Shown: positions 1 through 8,100 of the stretch, piece by piece
How positions within the stretch are numbered: the stretch's first letter is position 1
Layout: each line of letters opens with the position of its first letter
Assembly: GCA_948579355.1 (NCBI GenBank)
Contig: CAPAOV010000002.1
Location: forward strand, 30,669-94,668
DNA: 64,000 bases
DNA from: an uncultured Eubacterium sp.
GTDB lineage: Bacteria; Bacillota; Clostridia; Lachnospirales; Lachnospiraceae
Direction: 5' to 3'
Made by a program: the position numbers and the translations under genes
The notes under the pieces: generated by a model
Told to the model about the DNA's origin: nothing
The model's database searches: none
Seen by the model: only the letters and a program-made list of their open reading frames with translations

Positions 1-1
1 G

Positions 2-253
2 ATGAGTGAAGACGTGGTATTGCATAATCCGGATGGCAAAGAGATTGTTGCCAAAGAAAATGAATGTTCGGCTTTGCGGCATACGGATATCGCAAAAGCA
101 TATTTTAACTGTCATACGGACATTACGATACCGTACGACGAATTAGGTGATATCGTTGTCTTTACAAAATCTGGGAAATCCATTACACTGATAAAGCAGG
201 GAAAATTTGTTCTGTCGGGAACGGAACAATTAAATGAAGCGCTTGCTGAATGA
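2..253 (+). CDS. C-terminal part or small unknown protein before purE (possibly truncated by window edge)
   Basis: An open frame of 83 codons begins with an ATG at the second base of the window, so the true start may lie upstream and this may be only the C-terminal end of a longer protein. I do not recognise the family. The sequence is acidic and soluble-looking, with no membrane segment or signal peptide and two cysteines. The stop codon (TGA, 251-253) sits just upstream of the purE ribosome binding site, so the gene is probably co-transcribed with purE. No function can be assigned. Confidence 0.55.
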   Translation: MSEDVVLHNPDGKEIVAKENECSALRHTDIAKAYFNCHTDITIPYDELGDIVVFTKSGKSITLIKQGKFVLSGTEQLNEALAE

Positions 254-267
254 AAGGAGAAAAAGAC

Positions 268-780
268 ATGGCAAAAGTAGGAATTTTAATGGGAAGCGAT
301 TCGGACCTTCCTATTATGAAAAAGGCGGCAGAAATGTTGGAAAAGTTTGGGATTGAGTATGAGATGACGATTATATCGGCACACCGCATGCCGGATACGT
401 TTGTCGAATATGCAGCCGGAGCGGAAGAGCGGGGGATTGAAGTTATCCTTGCCGGCGCTGGAGGGGCCGCTCATTTACCGGGTATGTGCGCTGCACTTTT
501 TGATTTGCCGGTAATTGGTATTCCTATTCACACCAAAAGTCTTGGCGGCGTCGACAGTTTATATTCGATTGTGCAGATGCCATCCGGAATTCCGGTTGCC
601 ACCGTGGCAATTGACGGAGCGGCGAATGCTGCTATTTTGGCGGCAAAGATTTTGTCCGTAAGTGACAAGGAACTCCGCACCAAATTGAAGAAGTATAAAC
701 AGGAGATGAAAGAAGGAGTCCTTGCCAAAGCAGACAAATTGGATTCGTTAGGTTATGAGGAATATATCAGGCAGATGTAA
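268..780 (+). CDS. purE: N5-carboxyaminoimidazole ribonucleotide mutase (PurE class I)
   Basis: PurE converts N5-carboxyaminoimidazole ribonucleotide (N5-CAIR) to CAIR in de novo purine synthesis. The 170-residue protein has the family landmarks: GSDSD at residues 9-13, SAHR at 37-40 and the glycine-rich GAGGAAHLPG at 63-72, which form the nucleotide and CO2-handling site of class I enzymes. The ATG at 268 is preferred over one at 250 because AAAGGAG at about 253-259 is well spaced from it. The 3' end overlaps the convergent carboxypeptidase gene by 14 bp. No purK is adjacent within the window. Confidence 0.96.
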   Translation: MAKVGILMGSDSDLPIMKKAAEMLEKFGIEYEMTIISAHRMPDTFVEYAAGAEERGIEVILAGAGGAAHLPGMCAALFDLPVIGIPIHTKSLGGVDSLYSIVQMPSGIPVATVAIDGAANAAILAAKILSVSDKELRTKLKKYKQEMKEGVLAKADKLDSLGYEEYIRQM

Positions 781-1963
781 GCATAAATAGTTTGCCAATT
801 GCCTGTAGCAAGAGGTCGGTATAACCGGCCTTTTCTACTTCCTGACAGGAGAGAATCGGTACGCTGCCGAGTTCTTTTCCCTCATACTTATAGTGGATTC
901 TCCCTATTTCCTGACCGGAGGTGATAGGAGCTTCCAGCGAATGATAAGTAATTTTTCTCTCTATCTTTTTCTTCTCATAGTCTTTAATAAAAGTATGTGA
1001 AAATTTTGTTTTCGGATATACATCCACATAAGACGGTATCCCGTTTTTTATTTTTCTCTTCTCCCACTTTATATCCGAGTAATCATCCTCGTATACAGAA
1101 CAGTTGGCAAAACCATAATCCAAAAGGGCCTGTGCCTCGCTGAAGCGTACTTTGTGGTCGGGAGCGGCCATGACAACGGCAATTAAATCCATACCATTTC
1201 TTTTGGCTGTGGCGCTGAGGCAGTATTTGGCTTTGCTCGTGGAACCGGTTTTTAATCCGGTAATGCCATCGTAAAAGCGCACTAATTTATTTGTGTTTGT
1301 CAGTCCAAATGTAGATTCACCTTTTTTTGTCTTGTGAACAATCGAATCCATCCATACCGTCGAATATTGGGAAATCTGCGGATGTTTCATAATCAGTTCG
1401 CGGGACATCAGAGCAACGTCATAGGCGCTGGAATAGTGTCCGCTTTTAATATCATCATCCAGACCGGTACAATTTTTAAATTGCGTATGTTTCATCCCCA
1501 GCTCTTTTGCTTTCTGATTCATCATCTTCACAAAAGCCTGTTCGGAACCGGCTATTTTTTCAGCCATGGCAACGGCGGCGTCGTTGGCGCTGGCGATACT
1601 GATACATTTAATCATCGTTTGTACCGTCTGCGTTTCGTTTGGCTCTAAAAACACCTGTGAGCCTCCCATGCCGGCGGCATATTCACTGACCGATACTTCA
1701 TCGTCAAGGGAGATTTTTCCCTCATCAAGCGCTTCAAAAATTAAATTAAGCGTCATAATCTTAGTGATGCTGGCAGGCACTAGTTCTTTGTCCTTGTCCT
1801 TTTCCGTAATAATCTCGCCTGTATTTCCCTCCAATAAAACAGCGGACTTTGCCGTCACAGACACGGCAGAGCCGGAAACTGTATTTGCCCTGACAGGAAT
1901 CGAAAAGAAAACAGCGGACAGCAGGAATAAAAATATTCCCAAACACCCTTTCCATTTTTGCAT
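767..1963 (-). CDS. D-alanyl-D-alanine carboxypeptidase, peptidase S11 family (DacF/PBP5-like)
   Basis: This exported penicillin-binding protein removes the terminal D-Ala from peptidoglycan stem peptides. The 398-residue product begins with a signal peptide (hydrophobic core about residues 8-22). It has all three active-site motifs: SITK at 65-68 (nucleophile Ser65, Lys68), SAN at 125-127 and KTG at 238-240. A C-terminal segment of about 100 residues is consistent with the PBP5 C-terminal beta domain; a final membrane anchor is weak. The ATG at 1963 is chosen because GGAGGTTAC lies just upstream on the minus strand; an upstream in-frame start at 2023 has no such site and would precede the promoter. 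Its 3' end overlaps convergent purE by 14 bp. Confidence 0.94.
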   Translation of the reverse strand: MQKWKGCLGIFLFLLSAVFFSIPVRANTVSGSAVSVTAKSAVLLEGNTGEIITEKDKDKELVPASITKIMTLNLIFEALDEGKISLDDEVSVSEYAAGMGGSQVFLEPNETQTVQTMIKCISIASANDAAVAMAEKIAGSEQAFVKMMNQKAKELGMKHTQFKNCTGLDDDIKSGHYSSAYDVALMSRELIMKHPQISQYSTVWMDSIVHKTKKGESTFGLTNTNKLVRFYDGITGLKTGSTSKAKYCLSATAKRNGMDLIAVVMAAPDHKVRFSEAQALLDYGFANCSVYEDDYSDIKWEKRKIKNGIPSYVDVYPKTKFSHTFIKDYEKKKIERKITYHSLEAPITSGQEIGRIHYKYEGKELGSVPILSCQEVEKAGYTDLLLQAIGKLFMLTSA

Positions 1964-1994
1964 TGTAACCTCCATTCCGGCGCGTAGCGACGAG

Positions 1995-2023
1995 ATTGTA
2001 TCTATCTCCCCCGAACTAACCAA
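1995..2023 (-). promoter_or_regulatory. Sigma-A-type promoter for the carboxypeptidase gene
   Basis: On the minus strand TTGGTT (2018-2023) is followed after 17 bp by TACAAT (1995-2000). It lies about 30 bp upstream of the ATG at 1963 and its ribosome binding site. It is a moderate match to consensus. Confidence 0.55.
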
Positions 2024-2078
2024 AAGACATTCTTCTGTTGTCAGTGTATGCGCGGCCCGATGCGAATATGCCTAGGGT

Positions 2079-2629
2079 AATCGCTTAATCATTTATCATT
2101 TTCAGGGCAGCGGGGGTATCATGCGGTATCTCGTCCGGTATCCACTCCCAACGAAAAATACATTATTTCTTTTGTTTACAGAAATCTTTCGCCGCCCCTC
2201 GCAAAACTTGCTGTCTGCAATGTCGTTTTTTCCTGACTTTTGCAGCATTGACCGCTCGCCGGTTCTTATGCACCACCTTTTGTTACTAATTACTGCGGGT
2301 GGCACCAAAGGTGCCGATTCGGGGAAGAGGGCTGCAAAAAACAAATATATTTGCTTTTGCCACCCCTCTTCCCCGAACAGATGCTTCGCATCTGCCCGCA
2401 GTAAAAAGATAATCGTTCTGGTGGTGCATTAGCACCGCTGCGTAGCGGTCTAGTGCAAACGGGCTGTCAAAAGTCAGGAAAAACGACAGCAGACATCTCA
2501 GACAAATGCTCGGGCGGCGCTCTGTAAACGAAAGAAACAATAATTTTTCGGGGAGTGATACAAGGACAACGATACCGCATGATACCCGCGTACTGTACAT
2601 ATTCGGGGGAGATGAATGATTGAGCGATT
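2079..2629. repeat. Long imperfect inverted-repeat intergenic element, copy 1 (non-coding)
   Basis: A stretch of about 550 bp is one giant imperfect palindrome centred near 2347 (core CAAATATATTTG at 2342-2353). The outer arms AATCGCTTAATCATTTAT (2079-2096) and the complementary 2612-2629 match at 16 of 18 positions. Inside them a perfect 17-bp pair, GGGTATCATGCGGTATC (2114-2130) and its complement (2571-2587), is followed by recognisably complementary sequence almost to the centre. Each arm carries its own small hairpins at equivalent places: GGCACC-AAA-GGTGCC at 2301-2315 in one arm and AGATGC-TTC-GCATCT at 2379-2393 in the other. A related shorter copy lies at 27.8-28.1 kb. No transposase and no convincing ORF is present. 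It fills most of the gap between the carboxypeptidase and metallophosphoesterase genes. Confidence 0.85.
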
Positions 2630-2653
2630 GTTCTGGAATATGACCGTCATCAA

Positions 2654-2682
2654 TTGACAGGTATCGCATATAATGATACTAT
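2654..2682 (+). promoter_or_regulatory. Sigma-A-type promoter for the metallophosphoesterase gene
   Basis: TTGACA (2654-2659) is a perfect -35 box, followed after 17 bp by TACTAT (2677-2682), about 24 bp before the ATG at 2706. A TATAAT at 2669-2674 is too close to this -35 box (9 bp) to be its partner. Confidence 0.7.
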
Positions 2683-2705
2683 TTTACTAAAAATGGAGGG
2701 GCAAT

Positions 2706-3554
2706 ATGTTTAGTCTTTACGGAATTGCAGTTGCACTTGTAATTATTTTTTTTGTGTTTCTTGTCATGGGAATGATATATCCGCATATGCCGGTGACAGA
2801 GGAATATGAAATCTGTTCTTCTCACTTGTCGGCGAATCGCCGTTTTGTCTTATTAACGGATTTACATGGCTATATGCACGGGAAGAAGAACAGTAAACTG
2901 CTTCATATGATAGAAAAGGCACAGCCGGATTTTATCTGTATTGCGGGAGATATGACGGTAAAAAACGGTCATCATACGGATGAGATGACAGAGTTGGTAC
3001 AACAGCTCTGCCGGACGTATCCGGTATATTATTCTCCAGGCAATCACGAGAAAAAAATGCCGGCTGCGGACGCCTATAGGGAAAAGCTGAAAGAAGCAGG
3101 AGTCCGCTATCTGGAAAACGAAAGTGTTTTGGCGGAGGGAAACATAGTTATCTATGGACTGGATTTGCCGGAACAATGGTATCATAAGTTTTGGCAGAGA
3201 CGGGTGATGAAAGCAGAACACTTGGAACAATTGCTTGGCGTCTGCCGTGAGGATTGTTTTACTTTATTATTAGCGCATAATCCGGAATACGCAGAACAAT
3301 ATGCGGCGTGGGGGGCTGACCTCACGGTGAGCGGGCACGTACACGGAGGCATTATGCGCCTGCCGCTGTTTGGTGGGGTAATTGCTCCGAGCTTACGTCT
3401 GTTTCCTAAATTTGATGCCGGCCTGTATTCTTTTCGTGAGGGCGGGGCGATGATTGTCAGCCGGGGACTGGGGCTTCACCATATTAAATTGCGCTTTTTT
3501 AACCGGCCGGAAGTGAGCGTTATTAATTTGTCTTGCCAAAAGACGGGAAGATAA
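2706..3554 (+). CDS. Membrane-anchored metallophosphoesterase (YkuE-like)
   Basis: This is a calcineurin-like dinuclear metal phosphoesterase of 282 residues. An N-terminal hydrophobic segment (about residues 5-25) looks like a membrane anchor that places the catalytic domain outside the cell. The metal-binding motifs appear in the usual order: TDLHG near residue 53, GDM near 80, GNHE near 111, AHNPE near 194 and GHVHGG near 211. Members of this group act on phosphoesters such as UDP-diacylglucosamine or related lipids, but the substrate here cannot be told from sequence. The start is supported by GGAGGGG just upstream. The downstream scpA gene begins 55 bp later. Confidence 0.9.
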   Translation: MFSLYGIAVALVIIFFVFLVMGMIYPHMPVTEEYEICSSHLSANRRFVLLTDLHGYMHGKKNSKLLHMIEKAQPDFICIAGDMTVKNGHHTDEMTELVQQLCRTYPVYYSPGNHEKKMPAADAYREKLKEAGVRYLENESVLAEGNIVIYGLDLPEQWYHKFWQRRVMKAEHLEQLLGVCREDCFTLLLAHNPEYAEQYAAWGADLTVSGHVHGGIMRLPLFGGVIAPSLRLFPKFDAGLYSFREGGAMIVSRGLGLHHIKLRFFNRPEVSVINLSCQKTGR

Positions 3555-3608
3555 TGTATGATAGATAAGTGGCTTTGCCACAGATTGGAAAAACAGGAGG
3601 AGACACCG

Positions 3609-4382
3609 ATGGGAATACAAGTCAAATTAGAGGCATTCGACGGGCCTTTAGATTTGCTGCTTCATTTGATTGAAAAAAATAAAGTAGATATTTTTGATAT
3701 TCCAATCGTGTTAATAACCGAACAATATCTGGAGTACGTCAGCGAAATGGATACGAAAGATATGGATATTATGAGTGAATTTCTTGTGATGGCGGCTACG
3801 CTTGTAAAAATCAAATCCAAAATGCTGCTTCCCAGAGAAGAGTCGGAGGAGGAAGAGGAAGACGACCCGCGGCAGGAATTGGTGGAGCGTTTATTGGAAT
3901 ACAAAATGTACAAATATGCATCTTTTGAATTAAAAGACCGCCAAATTGATGCCGGAAAGGTTTTTTATAAGAATCCGACGCTTCCGGACGAGGTGAAAAA
4001 TTTTAAAGAAGAAGTAGATTATGACGAATTATTATCCGATGTTACGCTGACGAAATTACAAAGTATTTTTGATTCAGTCATGCAGAAGCAGGTCGATAAA
4101 ATAGACCCGATTCGCAGTAATTTCGGAGAAATTGAAAAGGATGAAATTAATATTGAAGACCACATGATTTTTTTAGAAGAATATGCGATGCTTCACGGCA
4201 CGTTCAGTTTTCGGAATCTGTTGAAACGGGGAAAAGGGAAAGGGTATATCATAGTAACGTTTCTTGGGGTTTTGGAATTGATGAAGACGGGTGTTTTTAC
4301 GATAGAGCAAGATGACTTATTTGATGATATCCAAATTACATATCGAAAAACAAAATCACAGCAGAAGCAGGAGGAAGAATAG
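3609..4382 (+). CDS. scpA: Segregation and condensation protein A (kleisin)
   Basis: ScpA is the kleisin subunit that bridges SMC dimers in the bacterial condensin complex. The 257-residue protein begins with the family hallmark FDGPLDLLLHLIEKNKVDI, has an acidic glutamate run near residues 77-85, and ends in a winged-helix region (about 190-250). The ATG at 3609 follows AGGAGGAGA; in-frame codons upstream have no such site. Its TAG stop shares one base with the scpB GTG start, so the two are translationally coupled. The partner smc gene is far away at 48.6 kb. Confidence 0.95.
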   Translation: MGIQVKLEAFDGPLDLLLHLIEKNKVDIFDIPIVLITEQYLEYVSEMDTKDMDIMSEFLVMAATLVKIKSKMLLPREESEEEEEDDPRQELVERLLEYKMYKYASFELKDRQIDAGKVFYKNPTLPDEVKNFKEEVDYDELLSDVTLTKLQSIFDSVMQKQVDKIDPIRSNFGEIEKDEINIEDHMIFLEEYAMLHGTFSFRNLLKRGKGKGYIIVTFLGVLELMKTGVFTIEQDDLFDDIQITYRKTKSQQKQEEE

Positions 4383-4972
4383 TGAATATAAAAAAACTGG
4401 AAGCCGTTGTGGAGGCCATATTATTTACTATGGGAGAGGCAGTTGAGATTGAGCGCCTTGCCGCCGCAGTAGAACACGACGAAGATACCGTCCGCAAAAT
4501 TATCCGCAGCATGATGACCCGCTACGATGAGGAAGACCGGGGGATTCATTTAATCGAACTGGACGGCCGGTTCCAACTGTGTACGAAGCCGGAAATGTAT
4601 GAGTATCTGATTAAAGTGGCACACATTCCCAAGAAACATGTGTTGACAGATGTCTTGTTGGAAACATTGTCGATTGTTGCTTATAAACAGCCGATTACGC
4701 GTTTGGAAATAGAAAAAATCAGAGGGGTATCGTGCGACCATGCGGTTAATAAATTAGTAGAATATGGATTAATCGCAGAGGCGGGGCGGCTGGACGCACC
4801 CGGAAAGCCGATTCTGTTTGCCACGACCGAAGAGTTTCTCCGCTATTTCTGTTTGGAGTCACTTGATGATTTACCGATTTTAAATCAAGAAACGATTGAA
4901 ACATTTAAAGACGAGGCGGAGCAGGAAGTGCTGAATGAGCTGCAATCAGGTGAAATATTGGAAACGGAATAA
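4382..4972 (+). CDS. scpB: Segregation and condensation protein B
   Basis: ScpB dimers bind the linker of ScpA and regulate the SMC ATPase in condensin. The 196-residue product shows the expected two winged-helix domains, with the typical LSIVAYKQPITRLEIEKIRG stretch near residues 97-116 and an acidic C-terminus. Translation starts at a GTG overlapping the scpA stop by one base, with GCAGGAGGAA inside the end of scpA as the ribosome binding site. It is followed by the gltB promoter and terminator region. Confidence 0.95.
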   Translation: MNIKKLEAVVEAILFTMGEAVEIERLAAAVEHDEDTVRKIIRSMMTRYDEEDRGIHLIELDGRFQLCTKPEMYEYLIKVAHIPKKHVLTDVLLETLSIVAYKQPITRLEIEKIRGVSCDHAVNKLVEYGLIAEAGRLDAPGKPILFATTEEFLRYFCLESLDDLPILNQETIETFKDEAEQEVLNELQSGEILETE

Positions 4973-4979
4973 AAAGTAC

Positions 4980-5008
4980 TTGTAATTTAAAAGAGCCTGT
5001 TATATAAT
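4980..5008 (+). promoter_or_regulatory. Strong sigma-A-type promoter upstream of gltB
   Basis: TTGTAA (4980-4985) and a perfect TATAAT (5003-5008) are separated by 17 bp. Transcription would begin near 5015, only a few bases before the arm of the intrinsic terminator at 5024-5067. I see no other good promoter before gltB. Confidence 0.7.
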
Positions 5009-5023
5009 AGTGCAAGACGACGG

Positions 5024-5067
5024 CGTCAAAAGAATGTAGAGATTCTACATTTTTTTGGCGTTTTTTT
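5024..5067 (+). terminator. Intrinsic terminator in the gltB leader (possible attenuator)
   Basis: A 17-bp stem with G-U pairs (5024-5040 with 5044-5060) and a 3-nt loop is followed by seven T residues. It may simply end scpAB transcription. It also lies between the best promoter (TATAAT at 5003-5008) and the gltB ribosome binding site at 5121-5128, so gltB transcripts from that promoter must read through it. That placement suits attenuation of nitrogen-assimilation genes. Confidence 0.75.
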
Positions 5068-5133
5068 GTTGCGCGGAAGGCAGAAGCCGGACGGGCAAGA
5101 GGATGAAAGAAGATATTGATAGGAGGAAATTCC

Positions 5134-8100
5134 ATGAGTGAATATGTAGAAGAATGTAAAAGAGAGTCAGTTGGTTTGTATCATCCCGCTTTTGAACATG
5201 ATAATTGCGGGATTGGAGCCATTGTCAATATTAAGGGAAAGAAGACACATAGCACCGTCACGAATGCTTTGGAAATCGTTGCCAATCTGGAGCACCGCGC
5301 CGGTAAGGACGGAGAGGGGAAGACCGGAGACGGCGTCGGCATTCTTCTTCAGATATCACATAAGTTTTTCAGCAGAAAAGCGGCAGAGATGGGAATTACG
5401 CTTGGGGAAGAGAGAGAATACGGTGTCGGCATGTTTTTCTTCCCACAGGATGAATTAAAACGAAATCAGGCAAAAAAGATGTTTGAAAACATTATTGCTA
5501 AAGAGGGCATGGAATTTCTTGCATGGCGCGAAGTGCCGATTGCGCCGGATGTTTTGGGAAAACGGGCCGTGGACTGTATGCCTTGCATTTTACAGTGTTT
5601 TGTAAGAAAACCGAAAAAAGTAGAAAAGGGATTGGATTTCGACAGGAAATTATATATCGCCCGCCGGATTTTTGAACAGTCCAACGAAAATACTTATGTT
5701 GTGTCTCTTTCGTCGAGAACGATTGTATACAAAGGGATGTTTTTAGTTTCACAGTTGCGCCTGTTTTTCGATGATTTGCAGGATAAAGATTATGAGTCGG
5801 CTATCGCCATTGTACATTCCCGCTTTTCTACGAATACGCAGCCGAGCTGGCAGCGTGCCCACCCGAACCGCTTTATCGTCCACAATGGAGAAATCAATAC
5901 GATTCTCGGAAACGCCGATAAAATGCTGGCACGTGAAGAGACGATGGAATCGGAACAGTTAAAAGGGGAATTGCACAAAATACTTCCGGTAATCAACACG
6001 AGCGGCTCCGATTCGGCCATGCTGGATAATACACTGGAGTTTTTGGTGATGAGCGGAATGGAACTGCCGTTAGCGGTTATGATTACCATTCCGGAGCCGT
6101 GGAGCAATAACCGTTATATCAGTCAGAAGAAAAAGGACTTTTATCAGTATTATGCAACAATGATGGAGCCGTGGGACGGGCCGGCCTCAATTTTGTTTTC
6201 GGACGGAGATATCGTCGGCGCTGTTCTCGACCGCAACGGTCTGCGCCCATCGCGGTATTATATTACGGACGAGGACGAATTAATTTTATCTTCCGAAGTA
6301 GGGGTTATGCCGATTAGTGAAGAACACATTGTGAAAAAAGACCGGCTTCGTCCGGGGAAAATGCTGTTGGTCGACACGAAACAGGGAAAAGTAATTGATG
6401 ACGACGATTTGAAAGAAAAGTATGCTTCCCGCCAGCCTTATGGCGAATGGCTGGATAGCAATTTAGTAGAATTAAAAGATATTTCCATACCAAATAAACG
6501 GGTCGAGCATTATTCAGACGATGAGAGGAAGAAATTACAGAAAGCTTTCGGTTACACGTATGAAGAAGTAAAAAATTCTATTTTACCGATGGCAAAAAAC
6601 GGCAGTGAGCCGATTGCCGCCATGGGACACGATACGCCGCTGCCAATGCTGAGCAATCAGTCAATCCCGTTGTTCAATTATTTCAGACAGCGATTTGCAC
6701 AGGTGACAAATCCACCGATTGACGCAATTCGTGAGGAAGTGGTTACGGCAACTTCTACTTATATTGGCGAGGATGGCAATCTGCTTCACGAGGAGCCGGA
6801 AAACTGTCGGGTTCTCCGTATTCAAAATCCGATTCTCACAGATACGGATTTGCTGAAAATAAAAAATATGGAATCGGCAGGCCTGCGGGTAGGAGTAATT
6901 CCGATTATTTATTATAAAAATACATCGCTGAAAAAGGCAATCGACCGTCTGTTTCTGGAGGCAGACCGTGCGTATAAAGATGGTATTAACGTACTGATTT
7001 TATCCGACAGGGGAGTCGATGAGAACCATGTGGCGATTCCGTCCCTGTTAGCCGTTTCCGCCATGCAGCAGCATTTAGTACGAACGAAAAAGAGAACGGG
7101 CGTGGCTATGATACTTGAGAGCGCAGAGCCTCGGGAAGTACATCATTTTGCGACGCTGCTCGGTTACGGCGCCTGTGCGGTCAATCCGTATTTGGCGCTG
7201 GATACGATAAAACGGCTGATTGACAGCGGATTGCTGGAGAAAGATTATTATGCGGCGGTAGACGACTATAACAAGGCCGTCCTGCACGGCATTGTAAAGA
7301 TTGCTTCCAAAATGGGAATCTCGACTATTCAGTCTTATCAGGGGTCGAAGATTTTTGAGGCAATCGGCATATCGGAAGAAGTTACAAGCAAATATTTTAC
7401 CGATACGGTTTCCCGCATCGGTGGCATTACACTGGATGACATTGAAAAACAAGTGGAAAAACTGCATACAAAAGCGTTTGACCCGTTAGAATTGGGCCAT
7501 GATACAACACTGGACAGTATCGGTATGCATAAGGCAAGGAGTGGAAAGGAAGAACATTTATATAATCCGAAAACGATACATCTGCTGCAGCAGGCGGCAC
7601 ACAGCGGAGATTACAAAATATTTAAAGAGTACTCACGGGAAATTGATAACGAAGACCGTTTCATGAACCTGCGGAGTCTCTTGGATTTCCGTCTGCCGAA
7701 AAAGAGTATTCCGCTTTCGCAGGTGGAGAGTGTTGACAGTATCGTGAAACGTTTCAAGACAGGCGCTATGTCATACGGCTCCATTTCGCAGGAAGCGCAT
7801 GAGACATTAGCCATTGCCATGAACCACCTGCACGGCAAATCGAACAGCGGCGAGGGGGGAGAGAGTCTGGAGCGTCTGACGGTTGACAGCGACGGCACCA
7901 ACCGCTGTTCGGCCATCAAACAGGTGGCGTCCGGCCGCTTTGGCGTTACTTCCCACTATCTGGTGAGTGCCAAAGAGATTCAGATAAAGATGGCGCAGGG
8001 AGCAAAACCGGGGGAGGGCGGACATCTTCCCGGCGGAAAAGTGTATCCGTGGATTGCGAAAACAAGAATGTCGACGCCCGGCGTCTCGCTTATTTCCCCG

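Noticed and set aside
2121..2432. ORFs of about 100 codons within the inverted-repeat element as real genes
   Set aside because: No ribosome binding site, and the substitution pattern between copies does not favour silent positions.
2079..2629. The palindromic element as an integron attC site, a retron msr-msd, or a CRISPR remnant
   Set aside because: No integrase, reverse transcriptase or cas gene is near; no attC core triplets and no direct spacer-repeat pattern.
2669..2674. TATAAT as the -10 box for the metallophosphoesterase promoter
   Set aside because: Only 9 bp from the perfect TTGACA; TACTAT at 2677-2682 gives a correct 17-bp spacer.
5041..5067. ANTAR-type dual hexaloop hairpins in the gltB leader
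   Set aside because: The visible terminator loop is 3 nt and I could not find two stems with six-base loops; the link to the ANTAR protein rests on gene context only.
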